DNA of 64,000 nt from Halolactibacillus miurensis (lineage in GTDB: Bacteria > Bacillota > Bacilli > Bacillales > Amphibacillaceae): positions 103,678 to 167,677 of the forward strand of contig NZ_FPAI01000004.1 of assembly GCF_900116255.1 (NCBI RefSeq). The letters are read 5' to 3'. This document shows, piece by piece, positions 31,779 to 41,726 of this stretch. Positions within the stretch are counted from its first letter, which is position 1; each line of letters begins with the position of its first letter. The notes below the pieces were generated by a model that worked only from the letters and a program-made list of their open reading frames with translations, had not been told where the DNA came from and ran no database searches. Both the position numbers and the translations under genes were made by a program.

Positions 31779-32921
31779 ATGAAGAACAAATTATTGTTAA
31801 TCTTGTCAGTCTTGTTTGCAGCTGTATTAGTACTTGGTGCTTGTGGCTCAACTGATGATGAGTCAAGTGATGATCAAACAGATCAAGACACAGAGCAAAA
31901 TGACGATGCTACAGGAGACGAAGGCTCAAGTGATGAAGAAGAAGGTTCTAGCGACTTCTCATTAGCAATGGTTACAGATGAGGGCGGTGTTGATGACCGT
32001 TCATTTAACCAGTCTGCATGGGAAGGTATTGAAGCTTTCGCTATGGATAATGGTTTAGAGCGTGGTACAGGATATGATTACGCTGAATCTCAAAACGCTG
32101 CTGACTTCTTACCTAACTTTAACAACTTGGTAAACCAAAACTACCAATTAATTTTTGGTGTAGGTTACCAACTTGCCAACGCAGTTGAACAAGTAGCAAG
32201 CCAAAATCCTGATGGCCACTTCTCAATTATTGATGAAGTTGTTGAAGGCGATAACATTGCCAGTGTAACTTTCGCTGAAGAACAAGGTTCTTTCCTAGTA
32301 GGTGTTGCAGCTGCGCTTAAATCAGAATCACAAAACATTGGCTTTGTCGGTGGGGTTACAAGTCCACTAATCAAGCGCTTTGAAGTTGGTTTTGTTGCAG
32401 GTGCTAAATCTGTTAACCCTGATATTGAAGTACAAGTTCAGTACGCTGAATCATTTGCTGATGAAGGTTTAGGCCGTTCAATCGCAAACAACATGTACTC
32501 TTCTGGTGCTGATGTAATTTATCACGCATCAGGTGCGACTGGTCTAGGTGTATTCACTGAAGCTAGAAACCGTGTTGAAAACGATCCAGAAGCAGGCGTT
32601 TGGGTTATCGGTGTTGACCGTGACCAATATGAGCAAGGTCAACAAGGTGACATGAACGTTACACTGACTTCTATGGTTAAACGTGTAGATGTTGCTGTTC
32701 AAGAAGTAGCAGCACGCGCAATGAATGGTGACTTCCCTGGTGGAGAGCACCTCGTATTAGGTATTGAAGACGATGCGATTGCCATCGCTGAAACAAATAC
32801 AGAAGCTTATACAGAAGAGATCAAAGCGGCTGTAGCTGAATGGCAAGAAAAACTTCTAAGTGGCGAAGTTGTTGCACCACAAACTGATGATGAATTAGAA
32901 GAGTTTGTGAATAACCTTTAA
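31779..32921 (+). CDS. BMP-family substrate-binding lipoprotein of a nucleoside ABC importer
   Basis: A 380-residue exported lipoprotein. It has a signal peptide with lipobox LGAC (lipidated Cys22), then an unusually acidic Asp/Glu/Ser linker up to about residue 60, and a BMP-fold binding domain (DRSFNQSAWEGIEAF motif). The family binds nucleosides; B. subtilis NupN binds guanosine. It is followed by a stem-loop and then one ATPase and two permease genes, making a complete importer. The acidic linker suits a salty or alkaline surface environment, but that is inference. Confidence 0.93.
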   Translation: MKNKLLLILSVLFAAVLVLGACGSTDDESSDDQTDQDTEQNDDATGDEGSSDEEEGSSDFSLAMVTDEGGVDDRSFNQSAWEGIEAFAMDNGLERGTGYDYAESQNAADFLPNFNNLVNQNYQLIFGVGYQLANAVEQVASQNPDGHFSIIDEVVEGDNIASVTFAEEQGSFLVGVAAALKSESQNIGFVGGVTSPLIKRFEVGFVAGAKSVNPDIEVQVQYAESFADEGLGRSIANNMYSSGADVIYHASGATGLGVFTEARNRVENDPEAGVWVIGVDRDQYEQGQQGDMNVTLTSMVKRVDVAVQEVAARAMNGDFPGGEHLVLGIEDDAIAIAETNTEAYTEEIKAAVAEWQEKLLSGEVVAPQTDDELEEFVNNL

Positions 32922-32930
32922 TTGATAAGT

Positions 32931-32958
32931 TTGGTTACCCCTAAAAAGGGGTAACCAA
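32931..32958 (+). terminator. Intercistronic stem-loop after the lipoprotein gene
   Basis: Perfect 12-base stem TTGGTTACCCCT / AGGGGTAACCAA with loop AAAA; no T run follows. Such hairpins usually protect the upstream mRNA so that the binding protein outnumbers the transporter, or cause partial termination. Confidence 0.7.
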
Positions 32959-33045
32959 CTTAAAAATCTTTAAATGAAAAGCTAGTAACTCTCCCCTTTT
33001 CATTTAGAGATTTTATTACGAGCCTTAAGATAAGGAGTGAACATT

Positions 33046-34593
33046 TTGGAAAAATACGTTATTGAGATGTTAAACATTCGTAAAGAATTCCCTGGCATTG
33101 TAGCAAATAATAATATTAACCTTCAAGTTAAAAAAGGGGAAATACATGCTTTACTTGGTGAAAACGGGGCAGGTAAATCAACCTTGATGAACGTCTTATT
33201 TGGTCTTTATCAACCGGAAAAAGGAGAGATTCGCGTTCGTGGTGAAAAAATTAAAATCACCAACCCTAATGTCGCCAACGAGTTAGGTATCGGGATGGTC
33301 CACCAACACTTTATGCTCGTGGAACCATTTACGGTCGCGCAAAACATTATTTTAGGTAGTGAGCCAACTAAAGGCGCGGGCTACGTTGATATTAAACAAG
33401 CTGAAAAAGAAATTAAAGAATTGTCTGATCGATATGGTTTAAGTGTAGACCCTAGTGCGAAAGTACGTGATATTTCAGTAGGAATGCAACAACGGGCTGA
33501 AATTTTAAAAACACTTTACCGTGGTGCTGAAGTGATTATTTTAGATGAGCCAACAGCTGTTTTAACGCCACAAGAAATTTTAGAACTGATTAGTATCATG
33601 CGTAACTTAACAAAAGAAGGCATCTCCATTATCTTAATCACTCATAAATTAAAAGAGATTATGGAGGTATGTGATCGCGTGACCGTCATCCGTAAAGGTG
33701 AAGGTATTGATACGGTGAATGTAAAAGACACCAACGTTGATGACTTAGCCGCTCTTATGGTTGGGCGTCAAGTTAACTTTAAAACAGAAAAAACACCAGC
33801 TAAACCAAAAGAAGCCATTCTTTCTATTAAAGATTTGCAAGTGAAAGATGCTCGTCAAGCTATGATGGTCAAAGGTTTAAATCTAGCTGTAAGAGCAGGT
33901 GAAATTGTCGGTATTGCCGGTATTGATGGTAATGGACAATCTGAGCTGATTGAAGCCATTACAGGGCTTAGAAAATCAGAATCTGGAGAGATTAAATTAA
34001 ACAGTAAAACTATTACGAATCTATCTCCTCGTAAAGTGACGGAATCTGGCGTGGCGCATATTCCACAAGACCGCCATAAATTTGGCTTAGTTTTAGATTA
34101 TCCTATTGCTGAAAATATTGTCTTACAAACGTATTACAAGAAACCATTCTCTAAAAATAAGGTATTATCATTTAAAGCTATTTATGAACATGCTGATAAA
34201 TTAATCAAAGATTTTGATGTGCGAACACCGAGTCCTAAGACGAAAGCGCGGGCGCTTTCTGGTGGTAACCAACAAAAAGCCATTATCGCACGTGAAGTGG
34301 ATCGCTCACCAGATTTACTCATTGCTGCTCAACCAACACGTGGGTTAGATGTTGGGGCCATCGAAACGATTCATAGACGTTTAATCGAAGAGCGTGATAA
34401 AGGACGTGCCGTTTTACTTGTGTCATTTGAATTAGATGAAGTTATGAACGTCAGTGACCGAATTGCTGTTATGTTTGATGGTCAAATCGTTGCTGAAGTG
34501 AAACCTGAAGAAACTAATGAGCAAGAGCTTGGCTTACTGATGGCCGGTAGTTCGAAAGAGAAAGCACGTCAGAAAGCAGGTGAAGAAAAATGA
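33046..34593 (+). CDS. nupO: Nucleoside ABC transporter ATP-binding protein (tandem ATPase)
   Basis: A 515-residue protein with two ABC domains. The first has Walker A GENGAGKST and the variant signature ISVGMQQR; the second has a GIDGNGQSE P-loop and LSGGNQQK. This is the NupO/YufO (RbsA-like) layout of CUT2-type importers. The start is TTG at 33046 (MEKYVIEMLNIRK), eight bases after AAGGAG; the GTG at 33037 overlaps that site. It overlaps the next gene by four bases. The substrate is inferred from the BMP partner. Confidence 0.93.
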   Translation: MEKYVIEMLNIRKEFPGIVANNNINLQVKKGEIHALLGENGAGKSTLMNVLFGLYQPEKGEIRVRGEKIKITNPNVANELGIGMVHQHFMLVEPFTVAQNIILGSEPTKGAGYVDIKQAEKEIKELSDRYGLSVDPSAKVRDISVGMQQRAEILKTLYRGAEVIILDEPTAVLTPQEILELISIMRNLTKEGISIILITHKLKEIMEVCDRVTVIRKGEGIDTVNVKDTNVDDLAALMVGRQVNFKTEKTPAKPKEAILSIKDLQVKDARQAMMVKGLNLAVRAGEIVGIAGIDGNGQSELIEAITGLRKSESGEIKLNSKTITNLSPRKVTESGVAHIPQDRHKFGLVLDYPIAENIVLQTYYKKPFSKNKVLSFKAIYEHADKLIKDFDVRTPSPKTKARALSGGNQQKAIIAREVDRSPDLLIAAQPTRGLDVGAIETIHRRLIEERDKGRAVLLVSFELDEVMNVSDRIAVMFDGQIVAEVKPEETNEQELGLLMAGSSKEKARQKAGEEK

Positions 34594-35636
34594 TGGAAAA
34601 CAAAAAATTAAACATTTTAATTCCGATTTTATCGGTTCTATTAGGTTTTCTAGTCGGAGCAATCGTGATGCTTGCTTTCGGATATAATCCAATTGAAGGT
34701 TACGCGGCTCTTTTCCAAGGTGCTTTTGGTAGTATGTATAATATTGGTGAAAGTATTCGTCGTACGATTCCTTTAGTTTTATCTGGTTTGGCAATCGCTT
34801 TTGCCTTCCGCAGCGGTTTATTTAACATTGGTGCTGAGGGCCAAGTCTTTGTCGGTTGGTTTGCGGCTGTATGGGTAGGGGTGGCCTTTGATCTTCCTGC
34901 CATCATCCACATTCCACTTGCGATTTTAGCCGCTGCTGTTGCCGGTGCTCTTTGGGCTTTTGTGCCAGGTATTTTAAAGGCGACACGTGGGGTCCATGAA
35001 GTTGTTGTGACAATCATGATGAACTATATTGCGCTTCATACAACGAACTATTTGATTCGTACGTTATTATCAGATGGCGGATCACAATCTGAGCGCATTG
35101 CCAACTCTGCTTGGTTAGCAACACCCGGACTTCAAGAAATGTTCGGTTATTCTCAGATTCACTGGGGTTTTATCGTGTCCATTATTTTTGCTGTGTTCGT
35201 CTGGTTCTTCTTAGAGAAAACAACTTATGGTTATGAATTACGTGCGGTTGGTTTCAACCCACATGCGGCAAAATATTCTGGTATGAGCGTTAAACGTAAC
35301 ATCGTCTTGGCCATGCTGATCTCAGGTGGTTTGGCTGGTATTGGTGGAGCGATGGAAGGTATCGGTACATTTGGCTATATGTACACACACGGTGCCTTTA
35401 CTAACTTAGGGTTTGATGGTATTGCCGTAGCTTTACTCGGTGCTAACACAGCACCTGGCGTTGTTCTCGCTGCCTTCTTGTTCGGTGCTTTAAAGGTTGG
35501 GGCATTAAGTATGCCACCATTATCTGGGGTACCAGCAGAACTTGTCGAAATTGTTATTGCGATGATTATTTTCTTCGTAGCTGCAAGTTACATGATTCGA
35601 CTTGTGATTATGCGATTTAAGAAGGAGGAGAACTAA
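34590..35636 (+). CDS. nupP: Nucleoside ABC transporter permease
   Basis: Integral membrane permease, 348 residues, of the BPD_transp_2 (CUT2/branched-chain-like) family, with about eight to ten hydrophobic segments and the characteristic FRSGLFNIGAEGQ motif. Its ATG overlaps the nupO stop (ATGA), so translation is coupled. It pairs with the next permease to form the membrane channel. Confidence 0.93.
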   Translation: MMENKKLNILIPILSVLLGFLVGAIVMLAFGYNPIEGYAALFQGAFGSMYNIGESIRRTIPLVLSGLAIAFAFRSGLFNIGAEGQVFVGWFAAVWVGVAFDLPAIIHIPLAILAAAVAGALWAFVPGILKATRGVHEVVVTIMMNYIALHTTNYLIRTLLSDGGSQSERIANSAWLATPGLQEMFGYSQIHWGFIVSIIFAVFVWFFLEKTTYGYELRAVGFNPHAAKYSGMSVKRNIVLAMLISGGLAGIGGAMEGIGTFGYMYTHGAFTNLGFDGIAVALLGANTAPGVVLAAFLFGALKVGALSMPPLSGVPAELVEIVIAMIIFFVAASYMIRLVIMRFKKEEN

Positions 35637-35637
35637 T

Positions 35638-36597
35638 ATGCAATTCATCGATCAATTTATTGCTATGATGCCGATGGTATTATTCTATTCTGCTCCATTG
35701 ATCTTTACAGCTCTTGGTGGAGTATTCAGTGAACGCTCCGGCGTTGTCAATATTGGTTTAGAAGGTTTAATGGTGATTGGTGCCTTCAGTGGTATTGTGT
35801 TCAATATCTTTATGGCTGATACGTTAGGGGCTTTCACACCTTGGTTGTCACTATTAGTAGGGGCTGTCGCTTCAGGTATTTTCTCTCTTATGCATGCGGT
35901 CGCGGCTGTCTCATTTAGAGCCAATCAAGTGGTTAGCGGTGTGGCGATCAATATGCTTGCTGTTGGTTTAGGGGTTTTCTTAACACGTGAAATTTTTGGT
36001 CGTGGTCAGACAGATTCTATTACAGAACCTTTCTATACAACTTCTGTTCCTGTTCTTTCTGATATCCCAATCCTCGGTGAGATGTTCTTTGATGGCACTT
36101 ATTATACGACGTTTATTGCCATTATTTTTGCGGTTGCTGGTTGGTACGTCCTTTATAAGACATCATTTGGTTTGCGTTTACGTGCGGTAGGTGAACACCC
36201 TATGGCGGCAGATACGAATGGTATTAATGTAACGAAAATGCGTTATATCGCTGTTATTTTATCAGGTGTACTTGCTGGTTTAGGTGGAGCGACTTATGCT
36301 TTAACGATTTCTCTAAGCTTTGCTGGTTCTACTATTTCTGGTCAAGGTTTCATGGCACTTGCTGCCGTTATTTTTGGTAAGTGGCATCCACTTGGGGCAC
36401 TTGGCGCAGCCTTCTTCTTTGGCTTTGCTCAAAGTTTAAGTGTTGTTGGCGCGAACTTTGACTTCCTTGCGAATGTACCAGGGTTCTATTTAACGATTGC
36501 TCCTTATGTTCTTACAATTCTTGCTCTCGCAGGTCTGATTGGACGTGCAGAAGCACCTAAAGCAAATGGTGACCCGTATATTAAAGGCAGCCGTTAA
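35638..36597 (+). CDS. nupQ: Nucleoside ABC transporter permease
   Basis: Second permease, 319 residues, same family: FSERSGVVNIGLEG near the N-terminus, MLAVGLGVFLTRE, and a C-terminal ERMRYIA-like loop (NGINVTKMRYIAV). It begins one base after nupP behind AAGGAGGAG. It ends the importer operon, which closes with a strong hairpin terminator. Confidence 0.93.
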   Translation: MQFIDQFIAMMPMVLFYSAPLIFTALGGVFSERSGVVNIGLEGLMVIGAFSGIVFNIFMADTLGAFTPWLSLLVGAVASGIFSLMHAVAAVSFRANQVVSGVAINMLAVGLGVFLTREIFGRGQTDSITEPFYTTSVPVLSDIPILGEMFFDGTYYTTFIAIIFAVAGWYVLYKTSFGLRLRAVGEHPMAADTNGINVTKMRYIAVILSGVLAGLGGATYALTISLSFAGSTISGQGFMALAAVIFGKWHPLGALGAAFFFGFAQSLSVVGANFDFLANVPGFYLTIAPYVLTILALAGLIGRAEAPKANGDPYIKGSR

Positions 36598-36614
36598 TCT
36601 GATTTTTTTTGAAT

Positions 36615-36658
36615 AAAGGGTTGTTAGTCCTCAACGGTTGAGGACTAACAACCCTTTT
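36615..36658 (+). terminator. Strong terminator after the importer operon
   Basis: Near-perfect inverted repeat with arms of about 20 bases (36615-36635 and 36637-36657; core TTAGTCCTCAAC / GTTGAGGACTAA) and a TTT end. It may work in both directions. Confidence 0.85.
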
Positions 36659-36759
36659 CAAATGATTCCTTTTCGTTGTTTGAAAAGAAATTTTACGGTA
36701 AAATGAGTAAGACTCAATTTATTGGTTAAGCTTGATATAAACGAAGGAGGTTCTATCTC

Positions 36760-38028
36760 ATGATGAATGAAACAGTTATTGAAAAACAAGGGTATAGGCT
36801 ACATATGATTCAATCAAATAAATTTAAGACGTTGCACTTTGTTGCGAAATTTATTGCACCACTCAGTAGAGAAGATGTGACAAAGCGGGCTTTACTTCCG
36901 TTTGTCATGCAACAAGCCACTGAAAATTATCCTACGTCAAATGCCTTTAGACAGAAATTAGATGATTTATACGGATCAACCTTTTCAATGGATGGTAGTA
37001 AAAAAGGCGAGATGCATATTTTAACAGCCCGCATGTCCGTTGTTAATCCCTCATACTTGTCAGCCAATGAGCCTATTTTAGAAGAAGCTGTTCGATTCTT
37101 TAACGAGGCGCTATTTGCGCCTAAAGTTGTGGCAGACGGTTTTGATCCAAAAATTGTTGCGCGTGAAAAACAATCACTTGGACAAAAAATTGACAGTATT
37201 AAAGATAATAAAATGCAACTGGCAAACATGCGCCTGATCGAAGAGATGTGTGAAGGTGAAGTGTACAAGACGCATGTTCATGGTTATCCAGAGGACTTTG
37301 ACCATATTACGCCTGAAAATCTCTATCAATACTATCAACAAGTAATGAACGAAGAACCATTTGACCTCTATGTCATTGGGGACTTAACAGAGCTTAATGT
37401 TGAAGCTTTGTGTGATCAACATATTGAGCGATCAACGAATGCGCCGATGCCAAGCATGCAGGCGACAGAGAAAACAGTGGTTGAACCTAAAGAGATCATT
37501 GAAGAAGAACCCATTCAACAAGGTAAGTTGCACTTTGGCTTTAGAACACATACGCACTACAGTGATGATGACTATCCGGCTCTACACGTCTTTAATGCCA
37601 TCTTTGGTGGATTCCCTAGTTCAAAACTCTTTATTAATGTGCGTGAGAAAAATAGTTTGGCTTATTATGCCGCTTCCCGGTTTGAAAGTCACAAAGGGCT
37701 TTTATTTGTCTTTAGTGGGATCGCCCCTGCTGATTTTGACAAAGCAAAAACAATTATTTTGGAGCAATTAGAAGCGATGCGTAAGGGTGATTTCACTGAT
37801 GAACAAATCACAGAAGCAAAGTCATTAATTACAAATCAATATAAAGAAAATCTTGACGAAGCTTACGGCATGGTTGAAATGTTATATAACCAACAATTTA
37901 GCTCTAAAACAAAAACGATTGATTTTGTATCAAATATTGAAGCCGTGACAAAAGAGGCGATTGTAAGAGTAGCGAATCGCATTGAGCTCGATACGACTTA
38001 CTTCTTAACACAGAAAGGAGCGGAATAG
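36760..38028 (+). CDS. ymfF: M16-family peptidase-like protein YfmF/YmfF (EF-P modification associated)
   Basis: A 422-residue M16 peptidase-fold protein. It lacks the HxxEH zinc motif, so it is the presumed non-catalytic partner of the next gene. AAGGAGGTTC precedes the start. In B. subtilis ymfF and ymfH are annotated as associated with 5-aminopentanol modification of elongation factor P together with ymfI. The three genes are packed here with gaps or overlaps of less than eight bases. Confidence 0.92.
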   Translation: MMNETVIEKQGYRLHMIQSNKFKTLHFVAKFIAPLSREDVTKRALLPFVMQQATENYPTSNAFRQKLDDLYGSTFSMDGSKKGEMHILTARMSVVNPSYLSANEPILEEAVRFFNEALFAPKVVADGFDPKIVAREKQSLGQKIDSIKDNKMQLANMRLIEEMCEGEVYKTHVHGYPEDFDHITPENLYQYYQQVMNEEPFDLYVIGDLTELNVEALCDQHIERSTNAPMPSMQATEKTVVEPKEIIEEEPIQQGKLHFGFRTHTHYSDDDYPALHVFNAIFGGFPSSKLFINVREKNSLAYYAASRFESHKGLLFVFSGIAPADFDKAKTIILEQLEAMRKGDFTDEQITEAKSLITNQYKENLDEAYGMVEMLYNQQFSSKTKTIDFVSNIEAVTKEAIVRVANRIELDTTYFLTQKGAE

Positions 38029-38029
38029 T

Positions 38030-39322
38030 ATGGAGAAAAAGCGCTATCCTCAAATCAATGAAACGGTCTACCAAGAAACACTAGAGAACGGCTTGAATGT
38101 TCTGCTCGTGCCAAAACCTGAGCTCGAACAAACCTACGGAGTGTTTACAACGAATTACGGCTCGATTGATAATCAATTTGTTCCTCTTGGTGAAATGAAT
38201 ATGGTTAAAGTTCCAGACGGTATTGCCCACTTTTTAGAGCATAAATTATTTGAAAAAGAAGATCATGATGTTTTTCAAGAATTTACTGCGCTTGGTTCGT
38301 CAGCGAATGCGTTCACATCATTTACTAAAACAGCCTATTTATTTTCAACAACGACGGAAGTGAAGAAAAACACCGAGATTCTACTTAACTTTGTTCAAGA
38401 TCCTTACTTTTCTGATAGTTCAGTTGAGAAAGAAAAGGGGATTATTGCTCAAGAGATTCAAATGTATGATGACCAACCCAATTGGCGGGCGTTCTTTGGT
38501 ATTATTGAAACGATGTACGAACATCATCCCGTGAGAATTGATATTGCCGGAACGGTTGATTCTATTCAAAACATTACAAAAGATGACCTTTATACGTGTT
38601 ATCACACATTTTATCATCCTTCTAACATGACTTTTTGTTTAGTTGGAGCTTTTGATGCTGAAGAGATGCTTCAGGTCATTCGTCATAATCAACAACAGAA
38701 AACTTTTGAGCCTGTGCAAGAAATTAAACGAGAGAGCGTTATGGAGTCGGCGCATGTATATAAAAAACAGGCGGTCTTACATATGCCTGTTGTAACTGAA
38801 AAATGTATGATTGGAATCAAAGAAACGCCTACACAGAACCCCGACCAATTTATTAAAGAAGAACTGATTAGCGAGATGATTCTTGATTACTTTTATTCAA
38901 AATCCGGTGCTTATTATCAAGAGTTATATGACCTGGATCTTATTGATGGCAGTCTAGGATTTGAGACAGAACGCCAAGGATCTTTTGCCTTTTCGTTGAT
39001 TGGTGCTAATTCTACCAATGTTGAACAGTTTAGAGACGTTGTATTAAGACAACTGGATACCTTTAAATCATATACGTTTAGTGAGGAAGCCTTCACTCGC
39101 ATGAAACGAAAAATGATTGGAGGACTCATGCGAGAAATGAATGCTACGTCAAATATTGCGAACTCTATTAGTCAGTATCATTTGTTGGGCATTGATTACT
39201 TCACACTTCTACCGACATTAGAGGCTATAACAAAAGATGAGGTAGAAGCCTTTATGCATCAGTGGATTACAGCAGATAATGTGTCTGCGTTCTTTATAAA
39301 AAAAGAGGCGGAACATGCCTAA
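38030..39322 (+). CDS. ymfH: M16-family zinc peptidase YmfH (EF-P modification associated)
   Basis: A 430-residue M16 peptidase with the inverted zinc motif HFLEH (HxxEH) in GIAHFLEHKLFE, about residues 66-70, followed by the downstream Glu region, so it can be catalytic. It begins two bases after ymfF and overlaps ymfI by eight bases. The family is linked to EF-P Lys modification in B. subtilis; the peptide substrate is not known. Confidence 0.92.
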   Translation: MEKKRYPQINETVYQETLENGLNVLLVPKPELEQTYGVFTTNYGSIDNQFVPLGEMNMVKVPDGIAHFLEHKLFEKEDHDVFQEFTALGSSANAFTSFTKTAYLFSTTTEVKKNTEILLNFVQDPYFSDSSVEKEKGIIAQEIQMYDDQPNWRAFFGIIETMYEHHPVRIDIAGTVDSIQNITKDDLYTCYHTFYHPSNMTFCLVGAFDAEEMLQVIRHNQQQKTFEPVQEIKRESVMESAHVYKKQAVLHMPVVTEKCMIGIKETPTQNPDQFIKEELISEMILDYFYSKSGAYYQELYDLDLIDGSLGFETERQGSFAFSLIGANSTNVEQFRDVVLRQLDTFKSYTFSEEAFTRMKRKMIGGLMREMNATSNIANSISQYHLLGIDYFTLLPTLEAITKDEVEAFMHQWITADNVSAFFIKKEAEHA

Positions 39323-40037
39323 ACATGTTTTAGTGCTAGGCGCAAGCGGGGCGATTGGTCAGCAAATTGTCAAAGATTTAAGTGAAACAGGCAATAGTTT
39401 TACCTTACATTACAATAAAAACAAAACAAGGTTGCAGACTTTGGCTGAATCGTTACCCGAAGAGTCTGTCCTAGAAATGATTCAAGGTGACCTGTCGTCT
39501 AGTGAAGGTATTGAACAATTTCTTAATAAGGTGCAGTTTACACCTGACGTAATTATCTTTAGTCAAGGACAAGCCAGTTACGGTTTATTCACAGATCTGT
39601 CGAGTAGCGATATGACAGCATTACTCTCGGTGCACATTGAGGCTTTATGGAAAGTAACCCAACACTTTTTACCGGCGATGCTACAAAATCGTGCAGGCAA
39701 TATTATTGTCATATCTTCTATTTGGGGTAAACACGGGGCAAGTTATGAAGTGGCGTATTCGACAGTAAAGGGTGCCCAGATTGCCTTTGTTAAAGCCTTA
39801 GCAAAAGAAGTAGGCACGAATAACATTCGTGTAAACGCCATTACGCCAGGGTTTATTGATACAGAAATGAATCAATCATTGACCGAAGAAGAAAGAACAT
39901 CTTTAATAGAAGAGATTCCTTTACAACGATTAGGTACGGTGAAGGATGTTAGTCAATTAACGGCCTTTTTAGCGAGTGACCAGACGAGCTATATGACGGG
40001 TGAAATTATAGGTGTAAGTGGTGGGTGGCATATTTAA
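39315..40037 (+). CDS. ymfI: SDR-family reductase YmfI (EF-P 5-aminopentanone reductase)
   Basis: Short-chain dehydrogenase, 240 residues: nucleotide motif GASGAIGQQI near the N-terminus, the NIIVISSIWG Ser block, catalytic Tyr and Lys in YEVAYSTVKGA, and C-terminal PGFIDTEM. YmfI of B. subtilis reduces the aminopentanone group on EF-P. It overlaps the end of ymfH, behind a GAGGCGG site inside that gene. ymfJ and ymfK, next in B. subtilis, are absent; ymfM follows. Confidence 0.9.
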   Translation: MPKHVLVLGASGAIGQQIVKDLSETGNSFTLHYNKNKTRLQTLAESLPEESVLEMIQGDLSSSEGIEQFLNKVQFTPDVIIFSQGQASYGLFTDLSSSDMTALLSVHIEALWKVTQHFLPAMLQNRAGNIIVISSIWGKHGASYEVAYSTVKGAQIAFVKALAKEVGTNNIRVNAITPGFIDTEMNQSLTEEERTSLIEEIPLQRLGTVKDVSQLTAFLASDQTSYMTGEIIGVSGGWHI

Positions 40038-40148
40038 TGTATTATAAAAGTCGCAAAATCACTTTCGCCTCTTTCATATTTGTTGAAAATCCTTTATTAT
40101 AGAAGATGGTATGTACTTTGTACGGATTTTACTAAATGGATGGTGTTA

Positions 40149-41072
40149 ATGATGCTGATTGGAGAACAATTAAAAGAACGCCGCCTTGAGAAGGGCTTAA
40201 CAATTGACGATATTCAAATAGCGACGAAAATACAAGCGCGCCATATTCAGGCCATTGAGCGAAATGATTTTTCCCTCATACCTGGTAACTTTTATGTGCG
40301 CGCTTTTATTAGGGAGTACGCCCAAGCTGTCGGATTAGATCCACACGCTTTAATGGACGAACACAGAAGTGAATTACCCGAGACATTATCGACCGATACC
40401 CGAGATTTTACAACATTGAAACGTTCGCGTACGCGAACGACCGTCAAAGATAAATCACCTTTTCAAATGTTGTTACCGACTATTTTTGTCTTGTTGTTAC
40501 TGTTTTTAATTGGGTTTATTATTTATGAGTTTGTTCTGACAACGGATGAGGCAGAGCCAACGTCACCAGTAGAAGATAATCCTTCATCGGTTGGTGATCC
40601 GGTGACGATCCCGCCAGAAAATAACGATACGGACCAAACCGGGGAAACAGATCCTGACGCTGACGACACGATCGATGAATCAGTATCAGATGATGAAGAG
40701 GATGCAGCACAACCTGAGGGGACAGAACCTGTACTTGAATTAAAAGAGTTTGAGAACAATGCCTCTATTTATCATTATGTGACACCAGATGATTCGATTA
40801 CGATGCGTGTCGATACGACAAATCAAAATTGGCTTCAAATTGAAGATGACAGTGGTCAGTCTCTTTATGAACAAATGCTTACGACCGGTAATAGTCCTGT
40901 AGAGATTGATTTAACGGATGTTGATTTTACATATTTACGCTTCGGTGAACCGGGTGTTATTACAATTGAAATCAACGGAAAACCATTAGAATTTTCAGAA
41001 GAGATGAATATGAGTACGGTACAAGAAGTGTGGATTTATTTCAATGACGCTTACGAACCGGACCAAGAGTAA
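40149..41072 (+). CDS. ymfM: RodZ-like helix-turn-helix membrane protein YmfM
   Basis: A 307-residue protein: Cro/RodZ-type HTH domain (about 5-70; GEQLKERRLEKGLTIDDIQ), one membrane segment (about 105-128), a long acidic Asp/Glu/Thr linker (about 130-195) and a C-terminal DUF4115 beta domain. RodZ-type proteins tie MreB to the cell envelope. The ORF runs from 40080, but ATG 40149 or 40152 follows GGATGGTG and fits the family N-terminus. The acidic linker is long and fits an exported halotolerant-style segment. Confidence 0.87.
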   Translation: MMLIGEQLKERRLEKGLTIDDIQIATKIQARHIQAIERNDFSLIPGNFYVRAFIREYAQAVGLDPHALMDEHRSELPETLSTDTRDFTTLKRSRTRTTVKDKSPFQMLLPTIFVLLLLFLIGFIIYEFVLTTDEAEPTSPVEDNPSSVGDPVTIPPENNDTDQTGETDPDADDTIDESVSDDEEDAAQPEGTEPVLELKEFENNASIYHYVTPDDSITMRVDTTNQNWLQIEDDSGQSLYEQMLTTGNSPVEIDLTDVDFTYLRFGEPGVITIEINGKPLEFSEEMNMSTVQEVWIYFNDAYEPDQE

Positions 41073-41141
41073 TATTAGACCCTTCTTATCAGTTGCTCAC
41101 TTTTAAGGAGGGTTAATCTATTTTAAGAAAGAGGATGTTTT

Positions 41142-41726
41142 ATGAATATACCTAATCGTATTACTATTTCACGTATTTTACTTATCCCTATTTTTATATT
41201 GTTACTCACTCTCCCTTTAGATTGGGGTAGTATTTCTATTGGCGAGGAGACGTTACCTGTTGTTCACTTAGTGAGCGCGCTGTTATTTATCATTGCTTCG
41301 GGTACAGACTGGGTGGATGGTTACTATGCACGTAAATATCATTTAGTCACGAACTTAGGGAAGTTTTTAGATCCGATGGCAGATAAACTCTTAGTGGCAG
41401 CCGCTTTTGTCTTACTTGTTGAACTCAACATGGCGCCTGCCTGGCTTGTGATTATCATTTTATCACGCGAATTTGCGGTGACAGGTTTACGTTTAGTGGC
41501 AGCTGGAGAAGGAGTTGTTTTAGCTGCAGGGCAAATGGGTAAATGGAAAACGACTTTCCAACTTGTCTCCATATCCTTTTTATTATTACACGATTTTCCG
41601 TTTTCATACCTTAACTTAACTGTGTCTGTGGGTACGATTTTATTGTATGTGGCTTTAATCTTAACGGTCGTATCTGGCTTAGATTATTTTATTAAGAACT
41701 GGCACGTGATGAAGGAGTCAAAATAA
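41142..41726 (+). CDS. pgsA: CDP-diacylglycerol-glycerol-3-phosphate 3-phosphatidyltransferase
   Basis: Phosphatidylglycerophosphate synthase, 194 residues, membrane; uses the CDP-diacylglycerol made by CdsA. The CDP-alcohol phosphotransferase signature is intact: DWVDGYYAR, then NLGKFLDPMADK (D-x2-D-G-x2-A-R-x8-G-x3-D-x3-D). Start after AAAGAGG. The stop overlaps the cinA start by one base. Confidence 0.96.
   Translation: MNIPNRITISRILLIPIFILLLTLPLDWGSISIGEETLPVVHLVSALLFIIASGTDWVDGYYARKYHLVTNLGKFLDPMADKLLVAAAFVLLVELNMAPAWLVIIILSREFAVTGLRLVAAGEGVVLAAGQMGKWKTTFQLVSISFLLLHDFPFSYLNLTVSVGTILLYVALILTVVSGLDYFIKNWHVMKESK

Noticed and set aside
33037..33045. GTG at 33037 as the start of the importer ATPase
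   Set aside because: It overlaps the AAGGAG ribosome site; TTG at 33046 gives correct spacing and the family N-terminus.
41079..41113. A hairpin ACCCTTCTT / AAGGAGGGT before pgsA as a terminator
   Set aside because: The loop of over 15 bases is long, the stem has a G-T pair, and no T run follows directly; support is too weak.
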